Under the pieces are notes generated by a model. It was not told the DNA's origin, searched no databases, and worked only from the letters and a program-made list of their open reading frames with translations. A stretch of 64,000 nucleotides of DNA from Cribrihabitans_A pelagius (GTDB taxonomy: Bacteria > Pseudomonadota > Alphaproteobacteria > Rhodobacterales > Rhodobacteraceae): the NCBI RefSeq assembly GCF_048820915.1, contig NZ_JBMERR010000006.1, positions 62,001-126,000 of the forward strand, written 5' to 3'. The position numbers were made by a program, and so were the translations under genes. This document shows positions 15,914-24,054 of this stretch, piece after piece. Numbering within the stretch: position 1 is the first letter of the stretch; every line of letters begins with the position of its first letter.

Positions 15914-15942
15914 GCCTGCCGCGGGGGACACGCGCGGCAGGC
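15914..15942. terminator. bidirectional terminator between DUF2938 gene and tdaF
   Basis: GCCTGCCGCG and CGCGGCAGGC form a perfect ten-base stem with a nine-base loop between two converging genes; an A-run precedes it, giving a T-run on the reverse strand for tdaF transcripts. Confidence 0.75.
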
Positions 15943-15972
15943 AGTGAACCGGGGGGAAGCGGAAAGCGGAGG

Positions 15973-16548
15973 TCAGCCCGGCTGCGGCAGGCGGCTTTTC
16001 AGGATCGCCGCCACCTTAGCCGGTTCGGGCAGCGACTGGTGGCCGTGCATCTTGTTCAGAAGCGGGTCGAAATTCTCCCGCCAGACCGGTTCGAAAACCT
16101 CATATCCGTCTTCGCGGATGCGCGCGACATTGCGCTTCACGGAGGGCTTGCTCCACATCGGCCCGCCCATCACCGGGAAGAACAGGACCGGGAACTCCGC
16201 TGCCAGCACCACCGTGGTCAGCCGGTTCAGCGAGGAGCCGCAGGCTACGGCGGAAAGCGTATTGGCGGTGGCGGGCAGCACCGCCAGGATATCGTGCTCG
16301 GCCGCGATCTTGCCCGGCTTGTCGGTGGCCCAGTCCTTGGGGCTGTCGCCACAGATCAGCCGGTCCACGAACAGCGCCGCGCTGTCCATGTTGAGAAACT
16401 TGGTGGCGGTGGGCGTGAACAGAGCGGTGAGCGAGCAATCGATCGTGTTCTTGATCTCGCGCAGGTAGAGCGGCAGCAGCGTGCTGTCGAGCGAGCCGGT
16501 AACACCAATCAGGATGCGGGGTTTCCCCGCAGGGGTGGCAGAGGTCAT
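15973..16548 (-). CDS. tdaF: flavoprotein TdaF (phosphopantothenoylcysteine decarboxylase-like)
   Basis: A 191-residue member of the HFCD flavoprotein family (phosphopantothenoylcysteine decarboxylase, EpiD). It has the start ILIGVTGSL, the PATANTLSAVACGSS motif corresponding to the P-A-S/T-A-N-T FMN-binding loop, and the PVMGGPMW substrate clamp similar to P-x-M-N-x-x-M-W. In TDA producers tdaF is required for synthesis and is thought to carry out an oxidative decarboxylation that supplies sulfur or matures the dithiet. The start overlaps the paaZ2 stop by four bases, so the two are translationally coupled. Confidence 0.88.
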   Translation of the reverse strand: MTSATPAGKPRILIGVTGSLDSTLLPLYLREIKNTIDCSLTALFTPTATKFLNMDSAALFVDRLICGDSPKDWATDKPGKIAAEHDILAVLPATANTLSAVACGSSLNRLTTVVLAAEFPVLFFPVMGGPMWSKPSVKRNVARIREDGYEVFEPVWRENFDPLLNKMHGHQSLPEPAKVAAILKSRLPQPG

Positions 16549-18611
16549 GTCACAAGGTCCTTATGGTCGGTCTTCGGGGTTTCGGGAAGCGGGTCGGCCG
16601 GGGGTTGCGGCGGCCAGTGCGCGGCCACCAGTGTCAGCAGGTCGAAGCTTGCCACGCAGCGCCCGGCCCCGTTCAGCACGCGGCAGTCCCAGCGCACCTC
16701 GCCGTGCCCGGCACCGGAGGCCGGAGAGATCCTCTTGCAGGTGAGCCGCACATGCAGCCGGTCGCCGAAGTAGACCGGCGCGTGAAAGCGCAGGTTGTCG
16801 GTGCCGGTATTGGCCAGCACCGGGCCCGGGCCGGGGTCGACGTAGAGCCCGTTGGCGAAGGCCACCACCAGTTGCCCATGGGCCACCCGGCGGCCAAAGA
16901 AGGGATGCGCGCGGGCGGCTTCCTCGTCCATGTGGGCATAGAAGATGTCGCCAGTCAGATGCGCGAACTGCTCCACGTCCTCCCGCGTAATTTCACGCGC
17001 AGGCGTCACGAAACGGTCGCCGGTGCAGAGCTCGGACAGCGGTTTGCGGAACGGATGCGTGCCCTCCTGCGCCGGCGCGCCCTCGATCCATTGGCCGGTG
17101 AGCGCTGCCAGCAGCTGCGGCGGGCCGTCCAGGTCGGTGGCAGTCAGATAGGGGTCAAGCAGCGCGTCCAGGTCCGGCGCCGCGCCGGGATCGCCGGCCG
17201 CCATCAGGAGGCCCGCGTCCCGCTCCCCGTCCGGCGGCGTGCCGCCGCGGATGCGCACCGTCCCGCCCGCGGCGGCAAGGCAGACTGCGGCCTCACGCGC
17301 AGCGGCGGCATCATCGCTGTACATCGCCGCCCCGCGCGCGCAGGGCGCCCGCGCGGCCAGCGCAAATGCGTCGCACAGGCTGTCGTAGGCAATCATCGTC
17401 GCGGCCGGGCCGCGCACGCAGATGCGGTGCACGGCCTCGGCCTGCTGCGGGTCGCGGCAGCGCAGCAGCACCGGGTTCAGAAACGCCCCCCGTTCCGCAT
17501 CGCCGGAATGCAGCCGGACGTCCCCGGGCGCGCCTGCGGCGATTTCGCATTCGCCGGACAGCGCGGAAATCCGGCTGCGCACCTCATTGCGCTGGCGCAA
17601 GGAGACCAGCGCGCCCATGCGGCTGTGCGGATCGCCGGGCAGGCCGACCGGCAGCGCGTGCAGCTCCGCCGCCAGGGCCGCGGTGATCTGCTCTTCCAGC
17701 CCCCGCGGCACCAGAATGCGCCGCACCGCGCCGCGGCGCTGGCCCGCGTTCACGGTGATTTCCTCCACCACGTCGCGCAGGAACAGCGTCTGCGCCGCGG
17801 TGCCCGGCAGCGCGTCCGCGCCAAGAATTGCAGCGCTCAGCCCGCTGGCGCAGGCCTGGAACGTGACCCGGCCCGAGACCACCGCCTGGTGGCTCCGCAG
17901 CCGCCGTGCCACTGCGCGCGGGCCCGAAAAGGTCACCGTGTCGCCGCGGCCCAGCTGCGCCAGCACGTCTTCGGCGGGAGCGTGGACCAGTTGCAGCGCC
18001 CCCAGCGGCAGCAGCTGCGACTGCTCGATCAGCCGCACCAGAGCTTCGGCCAGGAAGGCGGTGTCGCGGGCCGGGCGCAGGATGCAAGCCACCCCCGCGA
18101 TCAGCGCCGGGGTGATCCGGTCCAGCGCGTCGCGCACCGGGGAATCGTAGCATGTGATCTGCACCGCCACCCCGGGCAGCGGGGTGAGGATGCGCTGCAC
18201 CGCGCCGCCGCGCTCCTCCCGCTGCAGCACCGGCTGATCGGGCAGCGCCCGCACCGCGGCCGAGGCCACCGCCTGCATTGTCTGGATACCGCCCTCGATA
18301 TCCAGCCTGCCGTCGCGCCCGGTGGCCCCCGCCGCCAGGCTGTCGCCGTAAAGCCGGGCGCCGTGCTGCTGCAAGAACCTGGCAAGCGCCTTCACCATCC
18401 GGGCGCGGGCGTGGAAACTTTGCCGCCGCAGCGCCGGGCCGCCGCTTTTCCGGGCCCACTGCACCGCCTCGGCGATGTCCTCCGCGGCGCCCGCGAGCAC
18501 CGCGTGGGGGTGGCCAAGCGCCGCATGCAGCAGCACTTCCTGCTGCGCGGAGCCCGCCTGCCAGGTTCCCCCCACAAAGCTTTTCAGGATACGCGGTTCC
18601 ATCTGCTGCAT
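16545..18611 (-). CDS. paaZ2: PaaZ2: ring-opening enoyl-CoA hydratase with inactive aldehyde dehydrogenase domain
   Basis: A 688-residue fusion: ALDH domain (about 1-525) and MaoC/R-hydratase domain (about 530-670). The hydratase motif G-D-I-F-Y-A-H-M-D is intact and should open oxepin-CoA. In the ALDH part, alignment with E. coli PaaZ (E256, C295) puts Cys254 in FQACASGLSA and Arg293 in VNAGQRRGAVRRIL at the catalytic positions, so aldehyde oxidation should be impossible. The resulting semialdehyde can cyclise to the seven-membered tropone precursor, the accepted branch point to TDA. AGGAGG precedes the first ATG. It diverges from the SDR gene. Confidence 0.93.
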   Translation of the reverse strand: MQQMEPRILKSFVGGTWQAGSAQQEVLLHAALGHPHAVLAGAAEDIAEAVQWARKSGGPALRRQSFHARARMVKALARFLQQHGARLYGDSLAAGATGRDGRLDIEGGIQTMQAVASAAVRALPDQPVLQREERGGAVQRILTPLPGVAVQITCYDSPVRDALDRITPALIAGVACILRPARDTAFLAEALVRLIEQSQLLPLGALQLVHAPAEDVLAQLGRGDTVTFSGPRAVARRLRSHQAVVSGRVTFQACASGLSAAILGADALPGTAAQTLFLRDVVEEITVNAGQRRGAVRRILVPRGLEEQITAALAAELHALPVGLPGDPHSRMGALVSLRQRNEVRSRISALSGECEIAAGAPGDVRLHSGDAERGAFLNPVLLRCRDPQQAEAVHRICVRGPAATMIAYDSLCDAFALAARAPCARGAAMYSDDAAAAREAAVCLAAAGGTVRIRGGTPPDGERDAGLLMAAGDPGAAPDLDALLDPYLTATDLDGPPQLLAALTGQWIEGAPAQEGTHPFRKPLSELCTGDRFVTPAREITREDVEQFAHLTGDIFYAHMDEEAARAHPFFGRRVAHGQLVVAFANGLYVDPGPGPVLANTGTDNLRFHAPVYFGDRLHVRLTCKRISPASGAGHGEVRWDCRVLNGAGRCVASFDLLTLVAAHWPPQPPADPLPETPKTDHKDLVT

Positions 18612-18794
18612 GATGAGTATTCCTCCTGCCAGATCCGGTGCTTGAGCCGTTCACCTGCAAGATCACCCCGAAACCGGGGCTGTGCTCCAATCGTTTATTC
18701 GGACCTCCCCCCTCAGGTTTCTTGAGGCGCAGAACAGGCAGCGGGGCTGAGGGCCGGGCTCAGGATTTTCGATAAGCATTGCTTGGCCCCTCAG

Positions 18795-18811
18795 GGCAGG
18801 ATGCTCCTGCC
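18795..18811 (+). promoter_or_regulatory. inverted repeat in the paaZ2/SDR divergent region
   Basis: GGCAGGA, three bases, TCCTGCC: a perfect seven-base inverted repeat that abuts an ATG at 18812. It may be an operator for the divergent paaZ2 and SDR genes or an mRNA hairpin; it argues against using the 18812 ATG as the SDR start. Confidence 0.3.
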
Positions 18812-18838
18812 ATGCAAGAGGCGGGAGCAAGCGCCACG

Positions 18839-20005
18839 ATGACGGATGCGGTGACGGATCACTTGACGGGCCTCAGCGGCAAGACCATCTGCATCGCCGG
18901 CGCCAGCGGCCTGGCGGGCGCCTACGCGGTGCGCGCTGCATTGGCAGCGGGGTGCCGGGTGAACGGAACGCTCCGCACCCTGACCGCCGGGGCAAAAACC
19001 GGTGCGCTGATGGCCCTGCCCGGCGCGGCGGAGCGGCTGCAGCTGTTCCCGGCCGATGCCGCCGACAGCGCCAGCTTCGACGCTCCGCTCGCCGGGGCGG
19101 ACGCGGTCTTCATCGCCTGCTTCCCCGCCGTGCGGCGGGCACAGGACGGTACCCCCGCGGCAGAACTCGGACCCAGGCGCGGCTGGGCAGAGTTCATCGC
19201 CCCGGCCCAGGAGGGCTGCCTCGACATTCTGCGCGCGGCCGCGCGGCAGCGGGTCGGGACAGTGATCCTGTGCTCCAGCACCGCCTCCGCCGAACCGCCC
19301 GCCCCCGTGCCGGTAAAGCAGGAGCTGCGCGACCGCTCCTCGCTGGCCGGGCAAATCAGCGCGCGCAAATACGCGCAAGCCCAGAAGACCGCGATGGAGG
19401 CCGCAGCCACGGAATTTGCGGAGACAGCCGGGCAGCGGCTGTGCGTCCTGTTGCCCAGCATGATGGTCGCACCTGCGCTGCTGACCGCGCATTTGGAGGG
19501 CCATGTCCTCAGCTTCCTGGCCGGTCTGCGCGGGGGCCGGCCCGGCTGGCACAAGACTGTGCCGCGCGGGGCGATGTCCCTGACCAGCCCGGAAGATCTC
19601 GCCGCGATGGCGCTGGCCGCCTGGCGCGATCCGAACGCTTCGGGCCGCTATTTCGCACTGAGCGGCAGCTGGAGCTGGCAGCGGATCTATCAGGAGATCG
19701 GGGCCCATGTGCCCCCGGGCGGCCTGCCCCGGCCGCTATCGGGTGTGCCGGAGCCTCCAACGCGTTTCGACTTCACCCGCCGCGACAGCCTCGGCGTCGC
19801 CTTCACCGGGCGCTGGAGGCGCTGTTTGCCCGCTTCTACCGAAGCCTGCCGGAGTAGGCACCGCCGGCCCGGCATACAGAAAACGGCCCGGATGCGCGGG
19901 GCATCCGGGCCGCTATTCATTTTTTGCTGCCGGTTCAGGCGGCCTGACGGAGAGCAGCGGCGCTGCGGAAGTAGAAGATCGCGCCGCCCAGCATGGCGCC
20001 GATGA
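18839..20005 (+). CDS. extended SDR (NAD-dependent epimerase/reductase-like), 3' frameshift
   Basis: The Rossmann start ICIAGASGLAGAYAVRAAL (G-x-x-G-x-x-G), the VILCSSTASAEPP strand and the Y-x-x-x-K pair in ARKYAQAQK identify a dihydroflavonol-reductase-type SDR. After about residue 323 (FDFTRRDSLGVAFTG) the frame runs through a terminator and antisense into the next gene. In the -1 frame the expected ending ALEALFARFYRSLPE follows and stops at 19857. Adding one G to the GGG at 19808-19810 would join the two, so a one-base deletion or sequencing error is likely. It is divergent from paaZ2; a role in TDA is possible. Confidence 0.7.
   Translation: MTDAVTDHLTGLSGKTICIAGASGLAGAYAVRAALAAGCRVNGTLRTLTAGAKTGALMALPGAAERLQLFPADAADSASFDAPLAGADAVFIACFPAVRRAQDGTPAAELGPRRGWAEFIAPAQEGCLDILRAAARQRVGTVILCSSTASAEPPAPVPVKQELRDRSSLAGQISARKYAQAQKTAMEAAATEFAETAGQRLCVLLPSMMVAPALLTAHLEGHVLSFLAGLRGGRPGWHKTVPRGAMSLTSPEDLAAMALAAWRDPNASGRYFALSGSWSWQRIYQEIGAHVPPGGLPRPLSGVPEPPTRFDFTRRDSLGVAFTGRWRRCLPASTEACRSRHRRPGIQKTARMRGASGPLFIFCCRFRRPDGEQRRCGSRRSRRPAWRR
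19884..19912. terminator. bidirectional terminator between SDR and NCS1 permease
   Basis: CGGCCCGGATGC pairs perfectly with GCATCCGGGCCG around a five-base loop. It lies between the probable native SDR end (19857) and the end of the convergent permease gene (19935), with AAAA to the left and a T-rich stretch to the right. Confidence 0.85.
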
Positions 20006-21410
20006 TCCAGGCATAACCGGCCAGCTGGCTCAGCACCGGCACCCAGACGGTGGCGACCGAGAACACCGCGGCGATGCCGAAGGCCACCAGCGCGTGCTCG
20101 TTCCAGCCGTTGCCGTAGTGGTAGAGGCCGCGCTGCATGTTGTAGAGATCGTCGCGCTTCAGCTCCTGTTTGCGCAGAATATAGTAGTCGACGATCATGA
20201 TCCCGTAGAGCGGCGCCAGCGTCGCGCCGAGGGTATTGACGAAGCCGCCGATGCCGAATTGGCTGATGAAACTGGTCCACAACCCGCCGATCACCAGCGC
20301 GAAGGCCGAGGTGATCATGCCCGCGGTGCGGAAGCTGATCCGGCTGGGCGACAGGTTGGCGATGCCGTTCACCGCGGGGATGAAGTTGGCCACCAGGTTG
20401 ATGCCGACGGTGGCGGCAAAGAAGGTAATGGCGGCGATGATGCCCAGGATCACGCTGTCGGTGCGGCCGACGATCTCGGTCGGGTTGATGATCTTCTCGC
20501 CGTAGACCACCGCGGCACCGGCCGTGGTCAGGAGCGCCAGGGCGGAGAACAGGATCATGTTGAAGGGCAGACCGGCCAGATTGCCGCGCACCATCGCCTT
20601 CTTGTCCTTAGCAAAGCGCGAGAAGTCGCTGAAGTTGATCATCACCGCGGCGAAATAGGCAACCATGGTGCCGATAATGGCGATGAAGCCGGAGAACTCG
20701 GTGCCCCAGGTGGCGTCCGGATTGGCAAAGATCGTCTGTGCCTGCGACAGCAGCTGGCCGTCGGACTTGATCCAGAGCACGATCACCAGGCCGATCATCA
20801 CCGCGTAGACGAAGGGGCCGGCCACGTTCAGGAAGGTCTCGACCCAGCCCATGCCGCGCCAGAAGATCATGATGTGGAAGGCCCAGACCAGCACGAAGGA
20901 CAGCCAGTCGATGCCGGTCAGCCCCAGAACCTCGGCGCCGCCGGTGATCCCGGTGAGCGACCGGATCAGCAGCGCCAGTGCGGTGGAGGCGAAGTAGACC
21001 TGCACCCCGTACCAGAACACCGCCACCGTGGCACGCAGCACCGCGGGCAGCTTGGCGCCGGAGGTGCCCATGCTGGCGCGGGCAAAGACCGGGTAGGGAA
21101 TGCCGTAGCGCTCTCCTGCCGCGCCCGAGAGGTTCACCAGGAACATCACCATCAGCCCCGCGACGATCAGCGCGGCAAAGGCGGTCCAGCCGCTGACCCC
21201 ATAAGAGATGAACAGCGAGGCAACCAGCGAATAGCCGAACAGCGACTGGATGTCGTTGGCCCAGACATTGAAGATCGCGAACCAGCCCCAGGATTTCTCT
21301 TCAGCCGTGACCGGACGCAGCGCGTCCTCGTTCTCGTGGACGCCTTCGGCGGTGATCGTTTGCATCTTACTTCCTCCCATTACCCGGACCCGCTCAAGGA
21401 GGCCGGGCAC
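19935..21410 (-). CDS. NCS1-family permease (cytosine/hydantoin/purine type)
   Basis: A 491-residue protein, about 12 membrane segments, with the NCS1 signature around SWGWFAIFNVWANDIQSLFGY (helix 1, substrate site), ERYGIPYPVFARASMG (helix 3 region) and FLSDFSRFAK-like NFSDFSRFAKDKKA in the middle. NCS1 carriers import cytosine, uracil, allantoin or hydantoins by Na+ or H+ symport. It diverges from a GntR regulator that precedes a TRAP/5-oxoprolinase operon, so a cyclic amide such as hydantoin is a reasonable substrate guess. The substrate is not readable from sequence. Confidence 0.85.
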   Translation of the reverse strand: MPGLLERVRVMGGSKMQTITAEGVHENEDALRPVTAEEKSWGWFAIFNVWANDIQSLFGYSLVASLFISYGVSGWTAFAALIVAGLMVMFLVNLSGAAGERYGIPYPVFARASMGTSGAKLPAVLRATVAVFWYGVQVYFASTALALLIRSLTGITGGAEVLGLTGIDWLSFVLVWAFHIMIFWRGMGWVETFLNVAGPFVYAVMIGLVIVLWIKSDGQLLSQAQTIFANPDATWGTEFSGFIAIIGTMVAYFAAVMINFSDFSRFAKDKKAMVRGNLAGLPFNMILFSALALLTTAGAAVVYGEKIINPTEIVGRTDSVILGIIAAITFFAATVGINLVANFIPAVNGIANLSPSRISFRTAGMITSAFALVIGGLWTSFISQFGIGGFVNTLGATLAPLYGIMIVDYYILRKQELKRDDLYNMQRGLYHYGNGWNEHALVAFGIAAVFSVATVWVPVLSQLAGYAWIIGAMLGGAIFYFRSAAALRQAA

Positions 21411-21543
21411 CTGACTTCCTCCGGTATTGCAGGTAATATGTTAGCTGCTATTGTAGTCATCGGGCATTCGCCAAAAGTCGAAAGCTCCTTTAGCTTATTC
21501 TTGAAAATAACGGCCTTTTATCAGGGCTCAGGGACCGCGCCAG

Positions 21544-22233
21544 ATGACCAGATTCACTGCCACCAAACCGCTCCGCACTTCCGCCACGGCCGAGCTCCAG
21601 GCCGGGCGCGCCTTCCGGGCGCTGGTGGAACAGCTGCGCGATGGCACGCTTGGCTCCGGCATGTTCCTGTCGATGCCGATGCTGGTGGAGCAGCTGGAGA
21701 TGCCGCTTGCCGCGGTGCGCGATGCGGTCAAACGGGCCGAGGCGGGCGGGCTGCTGACGGTGCTGCCCAAGCGCGGTGTGATGGTGATGGATGCGGGCCC
21801 CGAGGTGACGCGCGAATGCCTGGACCTGCGCGCGATGTTCGACTGCGAGGGCGCGCGCCGACTGGCCGCAAAGGGCCACGACTTGCCATTGGCGGAGTTG
21901 CGCGACGCACATGAGCGGCTGCGCGATGCCGCGGCCCGCGGCGTCTCGCCCGAGTTGCAGCAGCAAGCGATCGCCACCGACCTGTCTCTGCATGATGCGC
22001 TGGCCGAGGGGCTGGAATCTGGCCTCGCGTCAAAGCTTTACGCGGAGAACCGCAACCGGGTGGCCATCATCCAGAACCAGCGCCCCTTCCTGGCCGACCG
22101 TATCGTTTCGGCGATGGAAGAGCATCTGGAGATCATCGCCGCTCTGGAGGCGCGCGACGGAGACCGCGCGGCCGCCGCGATCCGCCATCACTTCGACAAG
22201 ACGCTGCGGTGGTGGGGCATTCCCGCCACCTGA
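21544..22233 (+). CDS. GntR-family regulator (FadR/FCD type)
   Basis: A 229-residue protein: N-terminal winged helix (about 10-85; DGTLGSGMFLSMPMLVEQLE, then AVRDAVKRAEAGGLLTVLPKRG) and an FCD effector domain (about 95-220) with LDLRAMFDCEGARRLA, DLSLHDALAEG and a terminal IRHHFDKTL segment whose His residues fit the metal-binding FCD type. It is placed between the NCS1 permease (divergent) and the TRAP-pxp operon (same strand), so it probably controls both. A TAACGTT inverted repeat before dctP is the candidate operator. Confidence 0.88.
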   Translation: MTRFTATKPLRTSATAELQAGRAFRALVEQLRDGTLGSGMFLSMPMLVEQLEMPLAAVRDAVKRAEAGGLLTVLPKRGVMVMDAGPEVTRECLDLRAMFDCEGARRLAAKGHDLPLAELRDAHERLRDAAARGVSPELQQQAIATDLSLHDALAEGLESGLASKLYAENRNRVAIIQNQRPFLADRIVSAMEEHLEIIAALEARDGDRAAAAIRHHFDKTLRWWGIPAT

Positions 22234-22403
22234 TACGCCCCGGCCGTCCGGCGCTGCCCGCAGCCTGCGAGCGGCGGGCGATAATGCGCGCAGATTGTGC
22301 TACATAGACAGTCATGCCGGCGGACTTCCCGCCCGGCCCCCGCCTTGCGTGCAATCGGGCAGACTGCGGCGGCCGCCGCGCGCCATTAGACGAAAAACCG
22401 ACG

Positions 22404-22428
22404 TAACGTTGACATTTTGCAAACGTTA
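22404..22428 (+). promoter_or_regulatory. TAACGTT/AACGTTA operator over a -35 box before dctP
   Basis: TAACGTT at 22404-22410 and AACGTTA at 22422-22428 form a perfect inverted repeat with an 11-base spacer that contains TTGACA (22409-22414). A regulator bound here would cover the -35 element. It is likely the site of the GntR protein encoded just upstream (inference). Confidence 0.55.
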
Positions 22429-22467
22429 TGGCAGCAAATAGTGACAAATATTCCACGGGAGGAAACC

Positions 22468-23439
22468 ATGAAGATGATTCGTTACTTTGGCGGCGCCATT
22501 GCCGCTATTGCGGGCCTGGCAATTCAGGCCCAGGCCGCGACCTGGGACATGCCGACGCCCTATCCGGACGCCACCTTCCACACCGCCAACATCCACGAGT
22601 TCGCCAAGAGCGTGAGCGAAGCCACCGGCGGCGATCTGGAGATCAAGGTGCACTCGGCCGGCTCGCTGTTCAAACACCCCGAGATCAGCAAGGCCGTGCG
22701 CAGCGGCCAGGTCCCGGCGGGCGAGTTCTTCCTGTCGCTGCTGGCCAATGACAACCCGGTCTTCGGCGCCGACTCGCTGCCGTTCCTCGCCACCACCTAT
22801 GACGATGCCGAACGCCTGTGGGCCGCGCAGAAGGACGTGATCGACGGGCTGCTGGACCAGCAGGGCCTGATGGCGCTCTACGCCGTGCCGTGGCCGCCGC
22901 AGGGCCTGTTCACCAAGAAGGAGATCACCTCGCTCGACGATCTCGCCGGGCTGAAGTTCCGCACCTATAATGCAAATCTGGAGAAATTCGCCGCCCTGGC
23001 CGGAGCCGCGCCGACCCAGGTCGAAGTGCCGGACATCCCGCAGGCCTTCAGCACCGGCCGGGTCGAAGCGATGATCACCTCGCCCTCCACCGGCGCCAAC
23101 TCCAAGGCCTGGGACTTCCTTTCCCATTACACCAACATCCAGGCCTGGATCCCCAAGAACATCGTGGTGGTGAACAAGCGCGCCTTCCGCCGTCTGGATG
23201 AAGCCACCCAGACCGCCATCCTGGACGCCGCGAAAGAGGCCGAAGCCCGCGGCTGGCAGATGAGCAAGGAAGAAACCGACGCCAAGGTCGCGGTGCTGAA
23301 GGAAAACGGTATCAACGTCGTCGAACCCTCCGAGGAGCTGATGCAGGGCCTGCGCGAAATCGGCCTCAAGATGCTGGAAGACTGGACCGCCGAGGCGGGC
23401 GCGCCCGGCAAGACCCTGCTGGACGCCTACCTGCAGTAA
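22468..23439 (+). CDS. TRAP transporter periplasmic solute-binding protein (DctP)
   Basis: A 323-residue DctP-family receptor from ATG 22468 with GGGAGGAA before it; a TTG start 51 bases upstream is unlikely. The signal peptide ends about A-Q-A-A (residue 23). The TRAP hallmarks are PTPYPDATFHTANIHEFAK at the start, GLKFRTYNAN in the middle (the Arg that binds the ligand carboxylate) and VVNKRAFRRLDEATQ. It is first in an operon with dctQ, dctM and 5-oxoprolinase genes, so 5-oxoproline or a related lactam acid is the inferred ligand. Confidence 0.9.
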   Translation: MKMIRYFGGAIAAIAGLAIQAQAATWDMPTPYPDATFHTANIHEFAKSVSEATGGDLEIKVHSAGSLFKHPEISKAVRSGQVPAGEFFLSLLANDNPVFGADSLPFLATTYDDAERLWAAQKDVIDGLLDQQGLMALYAVPWPPQGLFTKKEITSLDDLAGLKFRTYNANLEKFAALAGAAPTQVEVPDIPQAFSTGRVEAMITSPSTGANSKAWDFLSHYTNIQAWIPKNIVVVNKRAFRRLDEATQTAILDAAKEAEARGWQMSKEETDAKVAVLKENGINVVEPSEELMQGLREIGLKMLEDWTAEAGAPGKTLLDAYLQ

Positions 23440-23496
23440 CCGAAAGCGCGGGGCGCCTCGGCGCGCCCGGCCGCATCACATAGGGGAGGAAAGCCG

Positions 23497-24045
23497 ATGC
23501 GGCGCAGTCTTGATTTCATCTATCGGGCAGCGGGCGGCCTGGCCGCGCTGTTCATCCTGGCCATCGTGGCGCTGGTCTTTGCCCAGGTCTGCCTGAATGT
23601 GGCCGACAAGGTCTCCGCCGCGCTGATTGGCGGCGGCACCGGGCTCACCATCCCCTCCTACTCAGATTTCACCGGCTTCTTCCTCGCCGCGTCCACCTTC
23701 CTGGCGCTGGCCTATGCGCTGCGCGCGGGCGGCCACATCCGGGTCACGCTGCTGACCGGCAAGCTGCCGGTCCGCCCGCGCCGATTTGCCGACATGGCCG
23801 TTACCTTCATCGCGCTGCTGATGAGCGGCTACGCCACCTGGTACATGGCGCTCCTGGTGCTGGAGTCGCATGAGTTCGGCGACCGCAGCGCGGGCATGGT
23901 CTCGGTGCCCTTGTGGATCCCCCAGCTGCCGGTTGCCTTCGGCCTCGCCATCCTGACCCTTGCGCTGGCGGACGAGCTGATCGGCCTTATGCGCGGTGCC
24001 CTGCCCTCCTGGGAGGGCAAGGGCGACAACCTCCTGAGCGAATAA
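23497..24045 (+). CDS. TRAP transporter small permease (DctQ)
   Basis: A 182-residue protein with four membrane segments (about 15-37, 55-75, 100-122, 147-167) and the DctQ pattern SDFTGFFLAASTFLALAYAL and GGHIRV after segment 2. It joins the solute-binding protein and the large DctM subunit; TRAP systems use a sodium gradient. GGGGAGG precedes the start. It sits ten bases before dctM. Confidence 0.9.
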   Translation: MRRSLDFIYRAAGGLAALFILAIVALVFAQVCLNVADKVSAALIGGGTGLTIPSYSDFTGFFLAASTFLALAYALRAGGHIRVTLLTGKLPVRPRRFADMAVTFIALLMSGYATWYMALLVLESHEFGDRSAGMVSVPLWIPQLPVAFGLAILTLALADELIGLMRGALPSWEGKGDNLLSE

Positions 24046-24054
24046 GGACCGGCT

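Noticed and set aside
16563..18725. Forward open frame of 720 codons opposite paaZ2
   Set aside because: PaaZ2 has both domains and a Shine-Dalgarno site; the opposite frame is a compositional shadow.
19707..21914. Long forward open frame (735 codons) over the NCS1 permease
   Set aside because: It mirrors a permease with clear family motifs; the translation is His/Gly/Asp-rich without any recognisable domain.
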